DNA of 20,504 nucleotides from a virus: IMG/VR virus record IMGVR_UViG_3300032144_000046, positions 1 through 20,504 of that record; one strand, 5' to 3'. Every line of letters begins with the position of its first letter. Within the stretch, counting starts at the first letter, position 1. Under the pieces are notes generated by a model that worked only from the letters and a program-made list of their open reading frames with translations, was not told the origin of the DNA and searched no databases. The position numbers and the translations under genes are program-made. Shown one piece after another: positions 12,216-18,213 of this stretch.

Positions 12216-14458
12216 CAGAACCTCCGCGGGACGTTGTAGGCCCGGGTCATCGTCTCGCTGTAGGGACCGAACCCGGTGCGCATCGACCGGGTGTAGTCCC
12301 GCGAGATTTCCGACCGGGCGAGGTTGACCGCGGCGACCACGGTCCGCCCGTCAATCTCTTCCTGGGACACGATCACCCCCGGGGCGTTGTTATTGATGAC
12401 CAGGTTCGCGCCTCCCCCCATCGGGGTGATCGCCCCCGCCGCCGAGGGCGTGAACCACTCGGGCCCGCGCTCGCCCACGATGTAGGACATGCCCGCGGAG
12501 ACGGGTCCGCCGCCCGCCCGGAAGCCGCCGAAGGCGTTGCCCCCTGGAGTGATGCCGCCTCCGGTCGGGGCGGGGGAAGGGAAGAAGTAGTTGAAGGCGG
12601 CGCGGATCGCGCGCAGCGCGGCCTCCTTCGCAATCATCATCGCGATCGCCTTGGCGAAATCGAGTCCCAGCTTGAGGAAGGCTTCACCGGCCTTCGCGGT
12701 GCCGGCAGCAACGTCATTGAGCGTCTTCAGGAGGTCATCGAAGAACTTCATCCCCTCCTGGGCGATCCCCTGCCCGAGGGCGAATTCAAAGGTGTCCTCT
12801 GGCTGGCCCGGCTTGATCCCTGCGCCGGCCCGGATGCCCTCCCCGAAGGTCTGGTTGGGCCGGACCACCCTGTTGGCGGCATCGACGCCCCGCTGGACAA
12901 AGGCGTCCAGCTGTTCGCCGGAGAGGCCCAGCTGCTCACCGGCCCGGCGGACCGACTCGGTGACCGCCTGGACGATCTGATCCGCAGTGTAGCCGAGACG
13001 AAGGAGGGCGGCTGCCGCAGTCTTAGAGGCTTCCTCAGCGTTCCGGGCAAAGGTCTCAAAGGTGACCGCTTCCAGAGCCCGGCGCTGCTCCGGGTCCAGA
13101 CGGGCGAGGTTGTCCCGATACAGCTTGATCGCATCGGACACGCGCCGGAAGGAAGTGTTCATCGCCTCCAGTGGCGTCTCCGCCTGGTCAACGATCCGTT
13201 CCAGTATCCGCTGCGCCTCGCGCAGCCTCTTCTCCATCTCCCGTGCGGCGGTATCCGTCCCCCCGCTCCCCGCCGTGACGACCGGCGGAGCGGCCTGCCC
13301 GGTCGGAACGGCGCCCGGCCCGGGCAGCGTCGCGTCGCGGCGGGCCTGATCCCGGGCGGCCTGGGCCGCATCGCGGGCTCGCATCGCCGCGGCGACCTCG
13401 GCATCCAGTCGCTGAAGCGTCGCGTCGCGCTCTGGCTGGAACTCCGGCATCAGCCGGCCCTGCGCCTCAAGCTGCCGCCATTCCTCAAGGATATTTCCGC
13501 GCTGCTGAAGCAGCTGGCCGAACCGGCGCTGCGAAGCGTCAAAGGCCGACTCGGCGGCCATGACGGGCGTCGGGGCGAGGATACCGAGGCGCCGCAGTCC
13601 CGTCTCCGCCGCCCCAACTACCGTCTCAATCCACCCGATGAGGGTCGTGATCAGTTCCCGGATGAAGTTGAGGACGGGGATAATGATAGGGGCGAGCAGG
13701 GCCGCGAGCCGCGCCCAGGCATTTGTCATCGCGAGGACAAGCACATCCCAGGCGTCGCCGATTTCCCGGACCCGGTGGACCGTCTCCTGCGACAGGACAA
13801 GACCCATCGCCTCATATTCCGCCCGCGTCTCCGCGATGGACGCGCCCATCTGGTTCGCGGCGTTGACCGCCGCCCGGGCGCCGCGCTGGCCGAAGAAGGC
13901 GGTAGCGATGTTCAGCGCCTCGGTGGCGCTAGAGGCGTCCCTGATCTTCTCATAGATGTCGTCCAGCGCCTGCTCCGCGGTCCGGGCGGAGCCATCCAGG
14001 TTCCGGAAGGAGATGCCGAACCGCTCAAAGGTCTTCTGCGCCTGCTCGCCTTCGTTGTTCGCCTCGCCGATCATCGCCGCGAGGCGCCCGACCGTCTGCT
14101 CAACCTGCCCCGCGTTCCCGCCGCTCTGGGCGAAGGCGGCCTGGACGGTCTGCAGCGCCTCGGTGGACATACCGAGGGCGTCCGCCGCATCGGCGAGTTC
14201 CGACATCTTCTCAATCGCGGTCGTGATCCCCTGGACCAGGAGGGCGATCACCGCGGCGTTGCGGACCATGTTGAAGGCGGCGCTGATCTTCCCGGAGGCG
14301 GCCGCAAAGGCGTTCTCCATATTCTTGACCGCGTCAGTAGTCTTCTTGGAATCAGCCTGGACCTTCTCCAGGGACTTGGACACGCGCTCTAGCGCACGCT
14401 CCATGTTCCCGATACGGGCGTCAAAGGCGATGACCAGCTTGGTGTCGGCGCCGCTCAT
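12215..14458 (-). CDS. Tail tape measure protein
   Basis: A 747-residue protein from ATG 14458, one base after the previous stop. The N terminus is helical and coiled-coil-like (residues 18-50, LERVSKSLEKVQADSKKT), followed by tape-measure style repeats (LADAADALGMSTEALQTVQ; residues 88-110). A long hydrophobic block at residues 250-284 (LAALLAPIIIPVLNF...) probably helps DNA pass the host membrane. The C terminus has Gly-rich GGGPVSAGMSYIVGERGPEWF at ~641-670, characteristic of the family. At roughly 0.15 nm per residue the tail would be near 110 nm, an estimate from the family rule only. The antisense frame of 728 residues over the same region is a shadow. Confidence 0.92.
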   Translation of the reverse strand: MSGADTKLVIAFDARIGNMERALERVSKSLEKVQADSKKTTDAVKNMENAFAAASGKISAAFNMVRNAAVIALLVQGITTAIEKMSELADAADALGMSTEALQTVQAAFAQSGGNAGQVEQTVGRLAAMIGEANNEGEQAQKTFERFGISFRNLDGSARTAEQALDDIYEKIRDASSATEALNIATAFFGQRGARAAVNAANQMGASIAETRAEYEAMGLVLSQETVHRVREIGDAWDVLVLAMTNAWARLAALLAPIIIPVLNFIRELITTLIGWIETVVGAAETGLRRLGILAPTPVMAAESAFDASQRRFGQLLQQRGNILEEWRQLEAQGRLMPEFQPERDATLQRLDAEVAAAMRARDAAQAARDQARRDATLPGPGAVPTGQAAPPVVTAGSGGTDTAAREMEKRLREAQRILERIVDQAETPLEAMNTSFRRVSDAIKLYRDNLARLDPEQRRALEAVTFETFARNAEEASKTAAAALLRLGYTADQIVQAVTESVRRAGEQLGLSGEQLDAFVQRGVDAANRVVRPNQTFGEGIRAGAGIKPGQPEDTFEFALGQGIAQEGMKFFDDLLKTLNDVAAGTAKAGEAFLKLGLDFAKAIAMMIAKEAALRAIRAAFNYFFPSPAPTGGGITPGGNAFGGFRAGGGPVSAGMSYIVGERGPEWFTPSAAGAITPMGGGANLVINNNAPGVIVSQEEIDGRTVVAAVNLARSEISRDYTRSMRTGFGPYSETMTRAYNVPRRF

Positions 14459-14459
14459 G

Positions 14460-14963
14460 TCAGCCTCCCTGGCGCTTCAAGAGACGCGCGAGCCTCTTCT
14501 GGATTGTCTGGCGAAGGTCTGCCTCAGCCTGCCACATCAGCGGCCTCGCCGCCTCGGCCACAAACGGGTTCCGCGGCATCACCCCGCGGAAGGCCCGCTT
14601 GCCGCCCGTCCTCTCCTGCGCACGGAGTCCGGTCTTCCGGTCCTTCCGTCCCCGCCGCTCCCCGGTCCAGCGCGGCTTCGTCCCGAGGTTCACCAGGTGG
14701 AAGTGAAAAGCCGGCTTCTTCCCGATAACCACAGAGCGCGCGAGGGAGTGCAGCTTGCGGAGGGTCGCGCTTTTGGTATCGCGCCGGGCGATGCCGGCGA
14801 TGAGGTTGCGCGTCTTCCCTACCGGGGCCTTCTGGATGGCCGCCGCCCAGGCGATCGCTGACCACTTCTTCGTCCACGCGCGAAGGAGGGACTTCTGCAT
14901 CCGCTCAGGCAGATGCCGAAGCCCCTCCTTCAGCTCAGACAGGCCTTCCATCTCACCCGACAA
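14460..14963 (-). CDS. HK97 gp10-like tail protein
   Basis: A 167-residue basic protein. TTG 14963 is preferred because GGGAGG lies 5 nt upstream; ATG 14951 (163 aa) is the alternative. The motifs KAPVGKTRNLIAGI, HLVNLGTKPRW and RGVMPRNPFVAEAARPL fit the HK97 gp10 / lambda Z-like family (an APVxTGxLRxSI stretch, an x-E/N-x-GT stretch, and a PARPFL-x-PA end). The family usually lies between head-tail connectors and the tail terminator. Here it sits between the GT frameshift product and the tape measure, so either it moved or this is a divergent relative with another role. It overlaps the end of the GT frame by 11 nt. Confidence 0.65.
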   Translation of the reverse strand: MSGEMEGLSELKEGLRHLPERMQKSLLRAWTKKWSAIAWAAAIQKAPVGKTRNLIAGIARRDTKSATLRKLHSLARSVVIGKKPAFHFHLVNLGTKPRWTGERRGRKDRKTGLRAQERTGGKRAFRGVMPRNPFVAEAARPLMWQAEADLRQTIQKRLARLLKRQGG

Positions 14964-15321
14964 CGTAGCCTCCCAACATCAGGACCGCGTGCTGTAGACG
15001 GGCGTCATATTCGTCCGCCGGCTCCGGCATCTCCAGTTCCTGCCGCTTCGCGACCTCGGCGAGCCGCATAAGGTTCTGGTAGACCGGCATGAACTCGGTC
15101 ACCTCAAACGGGCGGACGTTCTTACCACGATTCACATTCGCAACGATCGAAGCAATCATGCCCGCCCCGAGGTCTATCCGGAAGGACGGGAATGGCTCCA
15201 GCTTCTCAAACTCGCTCCACCGGGCGAGTTCCGCGACGCTCATCCGGTCTTCCAGTTCGCCTACCGTCATGCCGCCTAGCGCAATTGCTAGCCGGTGCCG
15301 GAAGGCGACTTCTGGAGCAAA
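14953..15321 (-). CDS. Tail assembly chaperone T part, expressed by -1 frameshift (GT)
   Basis: This is the T-frame extension of the gene starting at 15596, entered by -1 frameshifting at GGGCCCTTTG (minus strand, 15327 to 15318). The fusion would be about 214 residues. The extension reads FAPEVAFRHRLAIALGG, MTVGELEDRMSVAELARW and SEFEKLEPF, then GMIASIVANVNRGK. This matches the conserved RLALALG...ELLERMS...W-x-x-FYRLEP pattern of GT-type tail assembly proteins. The coding similarity runs upstream of ATG 15270 to the slip site, which argues against independent initiation as the only product. GT chaperones hold the tape measure and recruit tail tube subunits. The small TGA-to-start spacing of the next gene supports cotranscription. 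Confidence 0.75.
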   Translation of the reverse strand, partial: FAPEVAFRHRLAIALGGMTVGELEDRMSVAELARWSEFEKLEPFPSFRIDLGAGMIASIVANVNRGKNVRPFEVTEFMPVYQNLMRLAEVAKRQELEMPEPADEYDARLQHAVLMLGGYVVG

Positions 15322-15596
15322 GGGCCCGCTTCTTCCTCCCCCATAAGTTTGGGAAGGTATTCGGCGAGCCCCGAGATGGCCAACATCGGGGCGTCAAGGA
15401 TCGCCTCCTGCCCGACCGGCTTCCCGTCTTCATCCAGGACCATGGCCCCGAGCAGCATCACGGTCTTGTCGTAGTTGTTCGCCGCGGTAGAGGCGTTGAT
15501 GTAGTCGCGCACCCTCGGCTCGCGCAGCGTCGTCTCCCCGTCCGCCCACGCCGGGACGACCACGGTGATGGTCCGTAGACCCTTCCTCTTGCTCAC
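15288..15596 (-). CDS. Tail assembly chaperone G part
   Basis: A 102-residue protein. The likely start is GTG 15596 with a G-run (CCAGGGGG) about 9-10 nt upstream; an in-frame ATG at 15644 would include part of the hairpin leader. It has SKRKGLRTITVVVPAWADGET, VRDYINASTAANNYDKT and EAILDAPMLAISGLAEYL, then an acidic end GEEEAGPLLQ. Position between the major tail protein and the tape measure, and the slippery site near its end, identify it as the G-type chaperone. Most ribosomes would terminate at TAG 15290-15288; some would shift to make GT. Confidence 0.78.
   Translation of the reverse strand: MSKRKGLRTITVVVPAWADGETTLREPRVRDYINASTAANNYDKTVMLLGAMVLDEDGKPVGQEAILDAPMLAISGLAEYLPKLMGEEEAGPLLQKSPSGTG
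15318..15327 (-). promoter_or_regulatory. Programmed -1 frameshift site (double slippery heptamer)
   Basis: On the minus strand the bases GGGCCCTTTG are read in the G frame as GCG GGC CCT TTG. Both G GGC CCT and C CCT TTG match the X XXY YYZ rule, so two overlapping heptamers are possible. A -1 shift at either leads into the open T frame. About 23 nt downstream, CCG-G-CTAGC and GCTAG-G-CGG (15295-15287 and 15280-15272) can form a stem around the G stop codon, farther away than typical stimulators. Confidence 0.7.
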
Positions 15597-15637
15597 AATA
15601 ATATACCCCCTGGAGTTCCACCTATAGTCACGAAGGA

Positions 15638-15665
15638 CCCACACCCCGGGTTACGGGGTCGTGGG
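15638..15665 (-). terminator. Hairpin around the major tail protein stop codon
   Basis: CCCACACCCCG (plus 15638-15648) pairs with CGGGGT and GTGGG (15654-15659, 15661-15665), 11 bp with one bulged base. The TAA stop of the tail tube gene lies in the loop (15651-15653). It could reduce read-through or stabilise the tube message, giving more tube protein than chaperone. No T-tract. Confidence 0.5.
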
Positions 15666-16349
15666 CCGCTTCATGTAGTAGGGGGACTCATCCAGGGTGA
15701 AGGTCCCGGTGAAGGTCACCGCGGCTTCCACGGTCAGCGAGCCGATGGAAAAGGAGGACACGACCCCGTGGAAGACCGCGGACTGGCCCTGCCGGGTGTA
15801 GCCGACCAGGTAGCGCGCCACCGCGTCCTTCTGGGCCGCGATGAGGGCGTTCATGCCCGCATCGTCCAGATCGAACATGCCGGTGAAGGAAGCCGTGCCC
15901 GGGGTCGGGAGGCCGGGGAGGTTCTTCCGCTCCGTGTCGCACATCGTGGTCGCGTCGATTTCGCCGGGCGTGCCCGGGTTCGGCGTGAACTCGGAAAGGC
16001 AGACATGGGTCCACGTGAAGGTCGTGACCGTGATATCGGTCAGGTCCCCGGGAAGGGGCGCCGTCTCGGCGCTGGTATCGGTCGCGACCGTGACGGTGGG
16101 CGTCGCGCCCGGGGTGAAAGCCGTGATCATGTGGGCCTTCCCGTCCAGCGAGGGCCAGCCGGTCCCATCGATGAAGAGGACTTCGCCCACGACATACCAG
16201 GGCGGAACCGCGACCACCCCCGGGTCCGCGGCATCGAGCGTGATCAGCGTCGTCGTGCCGGCCGTCACGCCGGGCGTATCCAGCACCGCCGGATCGTGCG
16301 CGACGTTCTGCAGTTCAAACTCAAACTTGATCGTGCTTTCGCGAGCCAT
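15651..16349 (-). CDS. Major tail (tube) protein
   Basis: A 232-residue protein from ATG 16349 with a very strong ribosome-binding site, AAGGAGGG, 7 nt upstream; the longer frame to 16514 runs over the upstream gene. It is beta-rich and Thr-rich (VTAGTTTLITLDAADPGV; TPTVTVATDTSAE; GTASFTGMFDLDDAG; EAAVTFTGTFTLDESPYY). The pattern of a late TFTG-x-FTLDESP strand and repeated beta hairpins is typical of the tail tube family. Position after the terminator and before the G/GT chaperones agrees with lambda V. The central DLDDAGMNALI...RYLVGYT region probably forms a tube-exposed loop. Strong translation signal and a stop-codon hairpin agree with a high-copy structural protein. Confidence 0.88.
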   Translation of the reverse strand: MARESTIKFEFELQNVAHDPAVLDTPGVTAGTTTLITLDAADPGVVAVPPWYVVGEVLFIDGTGWPSLDGKAHMITAFTPGATPTVTVATDTSAETAPLPGDLTDITVTTFTWTHVCLSEFTPNPGTPGEIDATTMCDTERKNLPGLPTPGTASFTGMFDLDDAGMNALIAAQKDAVARYLVGYTRQGQSAVFHGVVSSFSIGSLTVEAAVTFTGTFTLDESPYYMKRPTTP

Positions 16350-16366
16350 GATGTAGCCCTCCTTGG

Positions 16367-16798
16367 CTAGGGTAGCAGTGAACGTCCCTGCGCCACGTAT
16401 GTGCAGGTCAAGACGACAAGGAACCAGTCCCCGTTCGCCTCTGGATCCACCTGTCGCGGCGCTCCGACAGATGTGAACCAAATCTGCTTCGTCGCATCCT
16501 CCCAGCCTTCCCATGCGGCGATCGCCGCGGTGGCCGTCTGGATCGCGAGGCTATCCCCGTGCCCCGACTTCGCGATGAAGAAGATGGACACCACGCCCCT
16601 CTCTTCGATCCACGGATTTGCGCCCATGGTCTGATGGAGGCGGGAAAGGCTATCGAAGCCAAGGGTGCCCCAGATGTCCGGCAGCGGGAGCGGCGGATTG
16701 TAGGGGAGGCTCCGGTTGATCGTGTCGATGTAGCGGACCCCCGGCAGGAGGACCGGCCAGGAGGCGCGGACGGCGGCGCGGACGGCTTCGCTGGACAT
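16367..16798 (-). CDS. Tail terminator-like protein
   Basis: A 143-residue protein from ATG 16798, overlapping the previous stop as TAATG. It has an N-terminal helix (EAVRAAVRASWPVLLP), the strand NRSLPYNPP, the helix/strand WIEERGVVSIFFIAKSGHG, a central helix (DSLAIQTATAAIAAWEGW) and a C-terminal strand WFLVVLTCTYVAQGR. This is the fold layout of tail terminator and U-like completion proteins, usually 130-150 residues and placed just before the tail tube gene. Family by position and layout, not by a motif. It would cap the tail tube before head joining. Confidence 0.65.
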   Translation of the reverse strand: MSSEAVRAAVRASWPVLLPGVRYIDTINRSLPYNPPLPLPDIWGTLGFDSLSRLHQTMGANPWIEERGVVSIFFIAKSGHGDSLAIQTATAAIAAWEGWEDATKQIWFTSVGAPRQVDPEANGDWFLVVLTCTYVAQGRSLLP

Positions 16799-17121
16799 TA
16801 CCCGAGCACCCTTATCTGCCAGGCGATGATGGTGTCGCTCGCGCGGACCGCGTGGGCTTCCTCGACAGTCCGCTGCCGCCCCCGGATGAGGAAGCGGTCA
16901 AACTGCTCCGGGACCGTAGGGAGGTCCTGTATGGAGACGAAGACGTTGAACGCCTCCTGCGCTGCGTCCTGGACCAGCGCGATGTCGGTGGGCGTCTGGA
17001 CGCTCGCCTTCATAGTCGCCTCGGGAGCCCCGCTGACCGGGATATAGGTCACCGTCTCACCAAAGCCACGGATGACTCCCCCGATGTCGCCAACGAAGGA
17101 GGAAGGGAGGGCCCCGCTCAT
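16798..17121 (-). CDS. Head-tail joining / head closure protein (FII-like)
   Basis: A 107-residue protein from ATG 17121, overlapping the connector stop (ATGA). It is beta-rich (GETVTYIPVSG; FNVFVSIQDLP; FDRFLIRGRQRTVEEA; IIAWQIRVLG), which fits the SH3-like or FII-like head closure fold. The place between the gp6-like connector and the terminator is the usual position. It has no enzymatic residues and I would not claim a narrower family. Confidence 0.6.
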   Translation of the reverse strand: MSGALPSSFVGDIGGVIRGFGETVTYIPVSGAPEATMKASVQTPTDIALVQDAAQEAFNVFVSIQDLPTVPEQFDRFLIRGRQRTVEEAHAVRASDTIIAWQIRVLG

Positions 17122-17813
17122 GCCGCAGTCGCCGCGAGCCGGCGGCTGTGCAGGTAGCCGTCCAGCACGTCCGCATACTCTTCCAGCGCCTCGCTTGTCA
17201 CGGCCCCGCCGCCGGACGATGAATTGTCCGCCTGGGCCACGTTGTAATCAACCTTGAGCGCCCCGACCGTCACCGACTTGATCGGCGCGACGGAGGGGAC
17301 CGGAGCCCCGGCCGTAGAGAGGTCCACACCCATCCCGGTCAGCTGCTTGCGGACCAGGGCGAGGAAGACCCCCTGAAGATCGAAGGGAATGGGATCGAAG
17401 CCGCCGAGGTAGGTGATCTCAAGTTCCGCCGGGATCGGTATTCCATTGGGCCACATCACCCCGATCGCCCGATGAGCCCGGTAAGTGAGCGCCGTCTGGA
17501 CTACCCCGTTCACCTTGACCTCGCCGATGGACTGGACGGGATACTCGGTCAGGGAGAGGAAGGCGCGACCGCCCTCCGCCTCGCCGCGAGGTCCGGCCCA
17601 CGTCTGCGGCGGGTGGAACTGGTCGGTGTAGTTCCCCTTCGTGAGGCTTCGCCCGGTGTAGCCCCGGATCAGGGCAGACACGACATTCATCGCAAAGGTG
17701 ATCTGCGAGTCCAGGGTGACGTTGTCCAGCGGAACGCCGAGAAGCCCCTTGACAGTATCCAGGGGCATGAGGGGCGGCAGTGGAGTGGACGGCGGAACCG
17801 GATCGGGGAACAT
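17118..17813 (-). CDS. Head-tail connector (HK97 gp6-like)
   Basis: A 231-residue protein from ATG 17813, with AGGAGGG about 8 nt upstream. Residues 17-60 (LDTVKGLLGVPLDNVTLDS ... VVSALIRGYTGRSL) match the first helical half of gp6-type connectors (V-K-x-x-L-G-V, x-D-x-x-I, I-x-x-Y-T-G-R). A middle beta segment (LTEYPVQSIGEVKVNGVV) and PAELEITYLGGF...LALVRKQLTG follow. The C terminus VGALKVDYN...LDGYLHSRR fits the later half of the family. It is the first gene behind promoter P3 and would form the ring between portal and tail. Confidence 0.8.
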   Translation of the reverse strand: MFPDPVPPSTPLPPLMPLDTVKGLLGVPLDNVTLDSQITFAMNVVSALIRGYTGRSLTKGNYTDQFHPPQTWAGPRGEAEGGRAFLSLTEYPVQSIGEVKVNGVVQTALTYRAHRAIGVMWPNGIPIPAELEITYLGGFDPIPFDLQGVFLALVRKQLTGMGVDLSTAGAPVPSVAPIKSVTVGALKVDYNVAQADNSSSGGGAVTSEALEEYADVLDGYLHSRRLAATAA

Positions 17814-17830
17814 CCTCGGAACCCTCCTGG

Positions 17831-17846
17831 CCGGGACTATACCCGG
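17831..17846 (-). promoter_or_regulatory. P3 leader hairpin
   Basis: On the minus strand CCGGG-loop-CCCGG (plus 17831-17835 with 17842-17846, 6-nt loop) lies just before the AGGAGGG of the connector gene and about 30 nt after the P3 -10 box. It is shorter (5 bp) than the P1 and P2 hairpins, but sits in the same place in the leader. Confidence 0.4.
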
Positions 17847-17871
17847 GAAGACGTTTGGAACACTAGCGGCT

Positions 17872-17900
17872 CATCTAGGAACAGTTTCTACACAGGTCAG
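17872..17900 (-). promoter_or_regulatory. Promoter P3 of the tail operon (CTGACC-N17-TAGATG)
   Basis: On the minus strand CTGACC (17900-17895) is followed after exactly 17 nt by TAGATG (17877-17872). The -10 box differs by one base from TAGACG of P1 and P2. The following TTCCAAACGTCTTC resembles CCAACTACAAGTCTTC after P2. It starts right after a hairpin terminator (17903-17924) and precedes the connector gene, as expected for the promoter of a late tail operon. Confidence 0.5.
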
Positions 17901-17902
17901 CC

Positions 17903-17924
17903 GGGCCTCCGGTAGGGGAGGCCC
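17903..17924 (-). terminator. Hairpin terminator between the fiber/small gene and P3
   Basis: GGGCCTCC (17903-17910) and GGAGGCCC (17917-17924) pair perfectly, loop GGTAGG (CCTACC on the transcript strand). A wider alternative arm (GCCGGGCC/GGCCCGGC) is also possible. It lies 16 nt after the stop of the small Pro-rich gene and just before the P3 -35 box, so it separates two transcripts. No T-tract. Confidence 0.55.
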
Positions 17925-17939
17925 CGCCCGAGGGCCCGG

Positions 17940-18188
17940 CTAGGCCCCGTTCATGCGCGCCGGCCGCCCCTGCTTGCCCGCGGGAGGCGGAGGGGCGGCC
18001 GGCGGGTCCTCCCTCGGGTCCGCGGCATCGGGGGCCGGCCCGGAGGCGCCCGCGATCTGCGGCGCGGCCTGCTGCTGGATCTTCCCGATGATCGGGGCGG
18101 ACACCTTGAACGGGGCGTCGCCGAGAGCGCCCAGGACGATGTTCCATTCCTCGGGGGCGAGGGTAATGGTGATGGTCGGTTCGGTCAT
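17940..18188 (-). CDS. Small phage protein with Pro-rich C terminus
   Basis: An 82-residue protein from ATG 18188, with GGAGA about 9 nt upstream; the longer frame to 18266 overlaps the fiber gene. Residues 1-45 (MTEPTITITLAPEEWNIVLG ... IGKIQQQA) form a strand then a helix resembling a small protein I recall from phage fiber neighbourhoods (TITL-x-x-EE-x-N-x-VL...I-x-KIQQQ). Residues 50-82 are Ala/Pro/Asp-rich and disordered (PDAADPREDPPAAPPPP). It follows the fiber gene by 25 nt and may be a partner, but no function is known. Confidence 0.65.
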   Translation of the reverse strand: MTEPTITITLAPEEWNIVLGALGDAPFKVSAPIIGKIQQQAAPQIAGASGPAPDAADPREDPPAAPPPPAGKQGRPARMNGA

Positions 18189-18213
18189 AGCCGCTATCTC
18201 CGTTGCGAAAGGT

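Noticed and set aside
12206-14392. 728-residue plus-strand open frame
   Set aside because: It lies wholly antisense to the tape measure gene; the sequence is Arg/Gly/Pro-rich with no RBS. Long antisense frames are expected at this GC content.
13956-14861. 301-residue plus-strand open frame, Ser/Ala-rich
   Set aside because: Antisense to the tape measure and gp10-like genes; no RBS and no recognisable domain.
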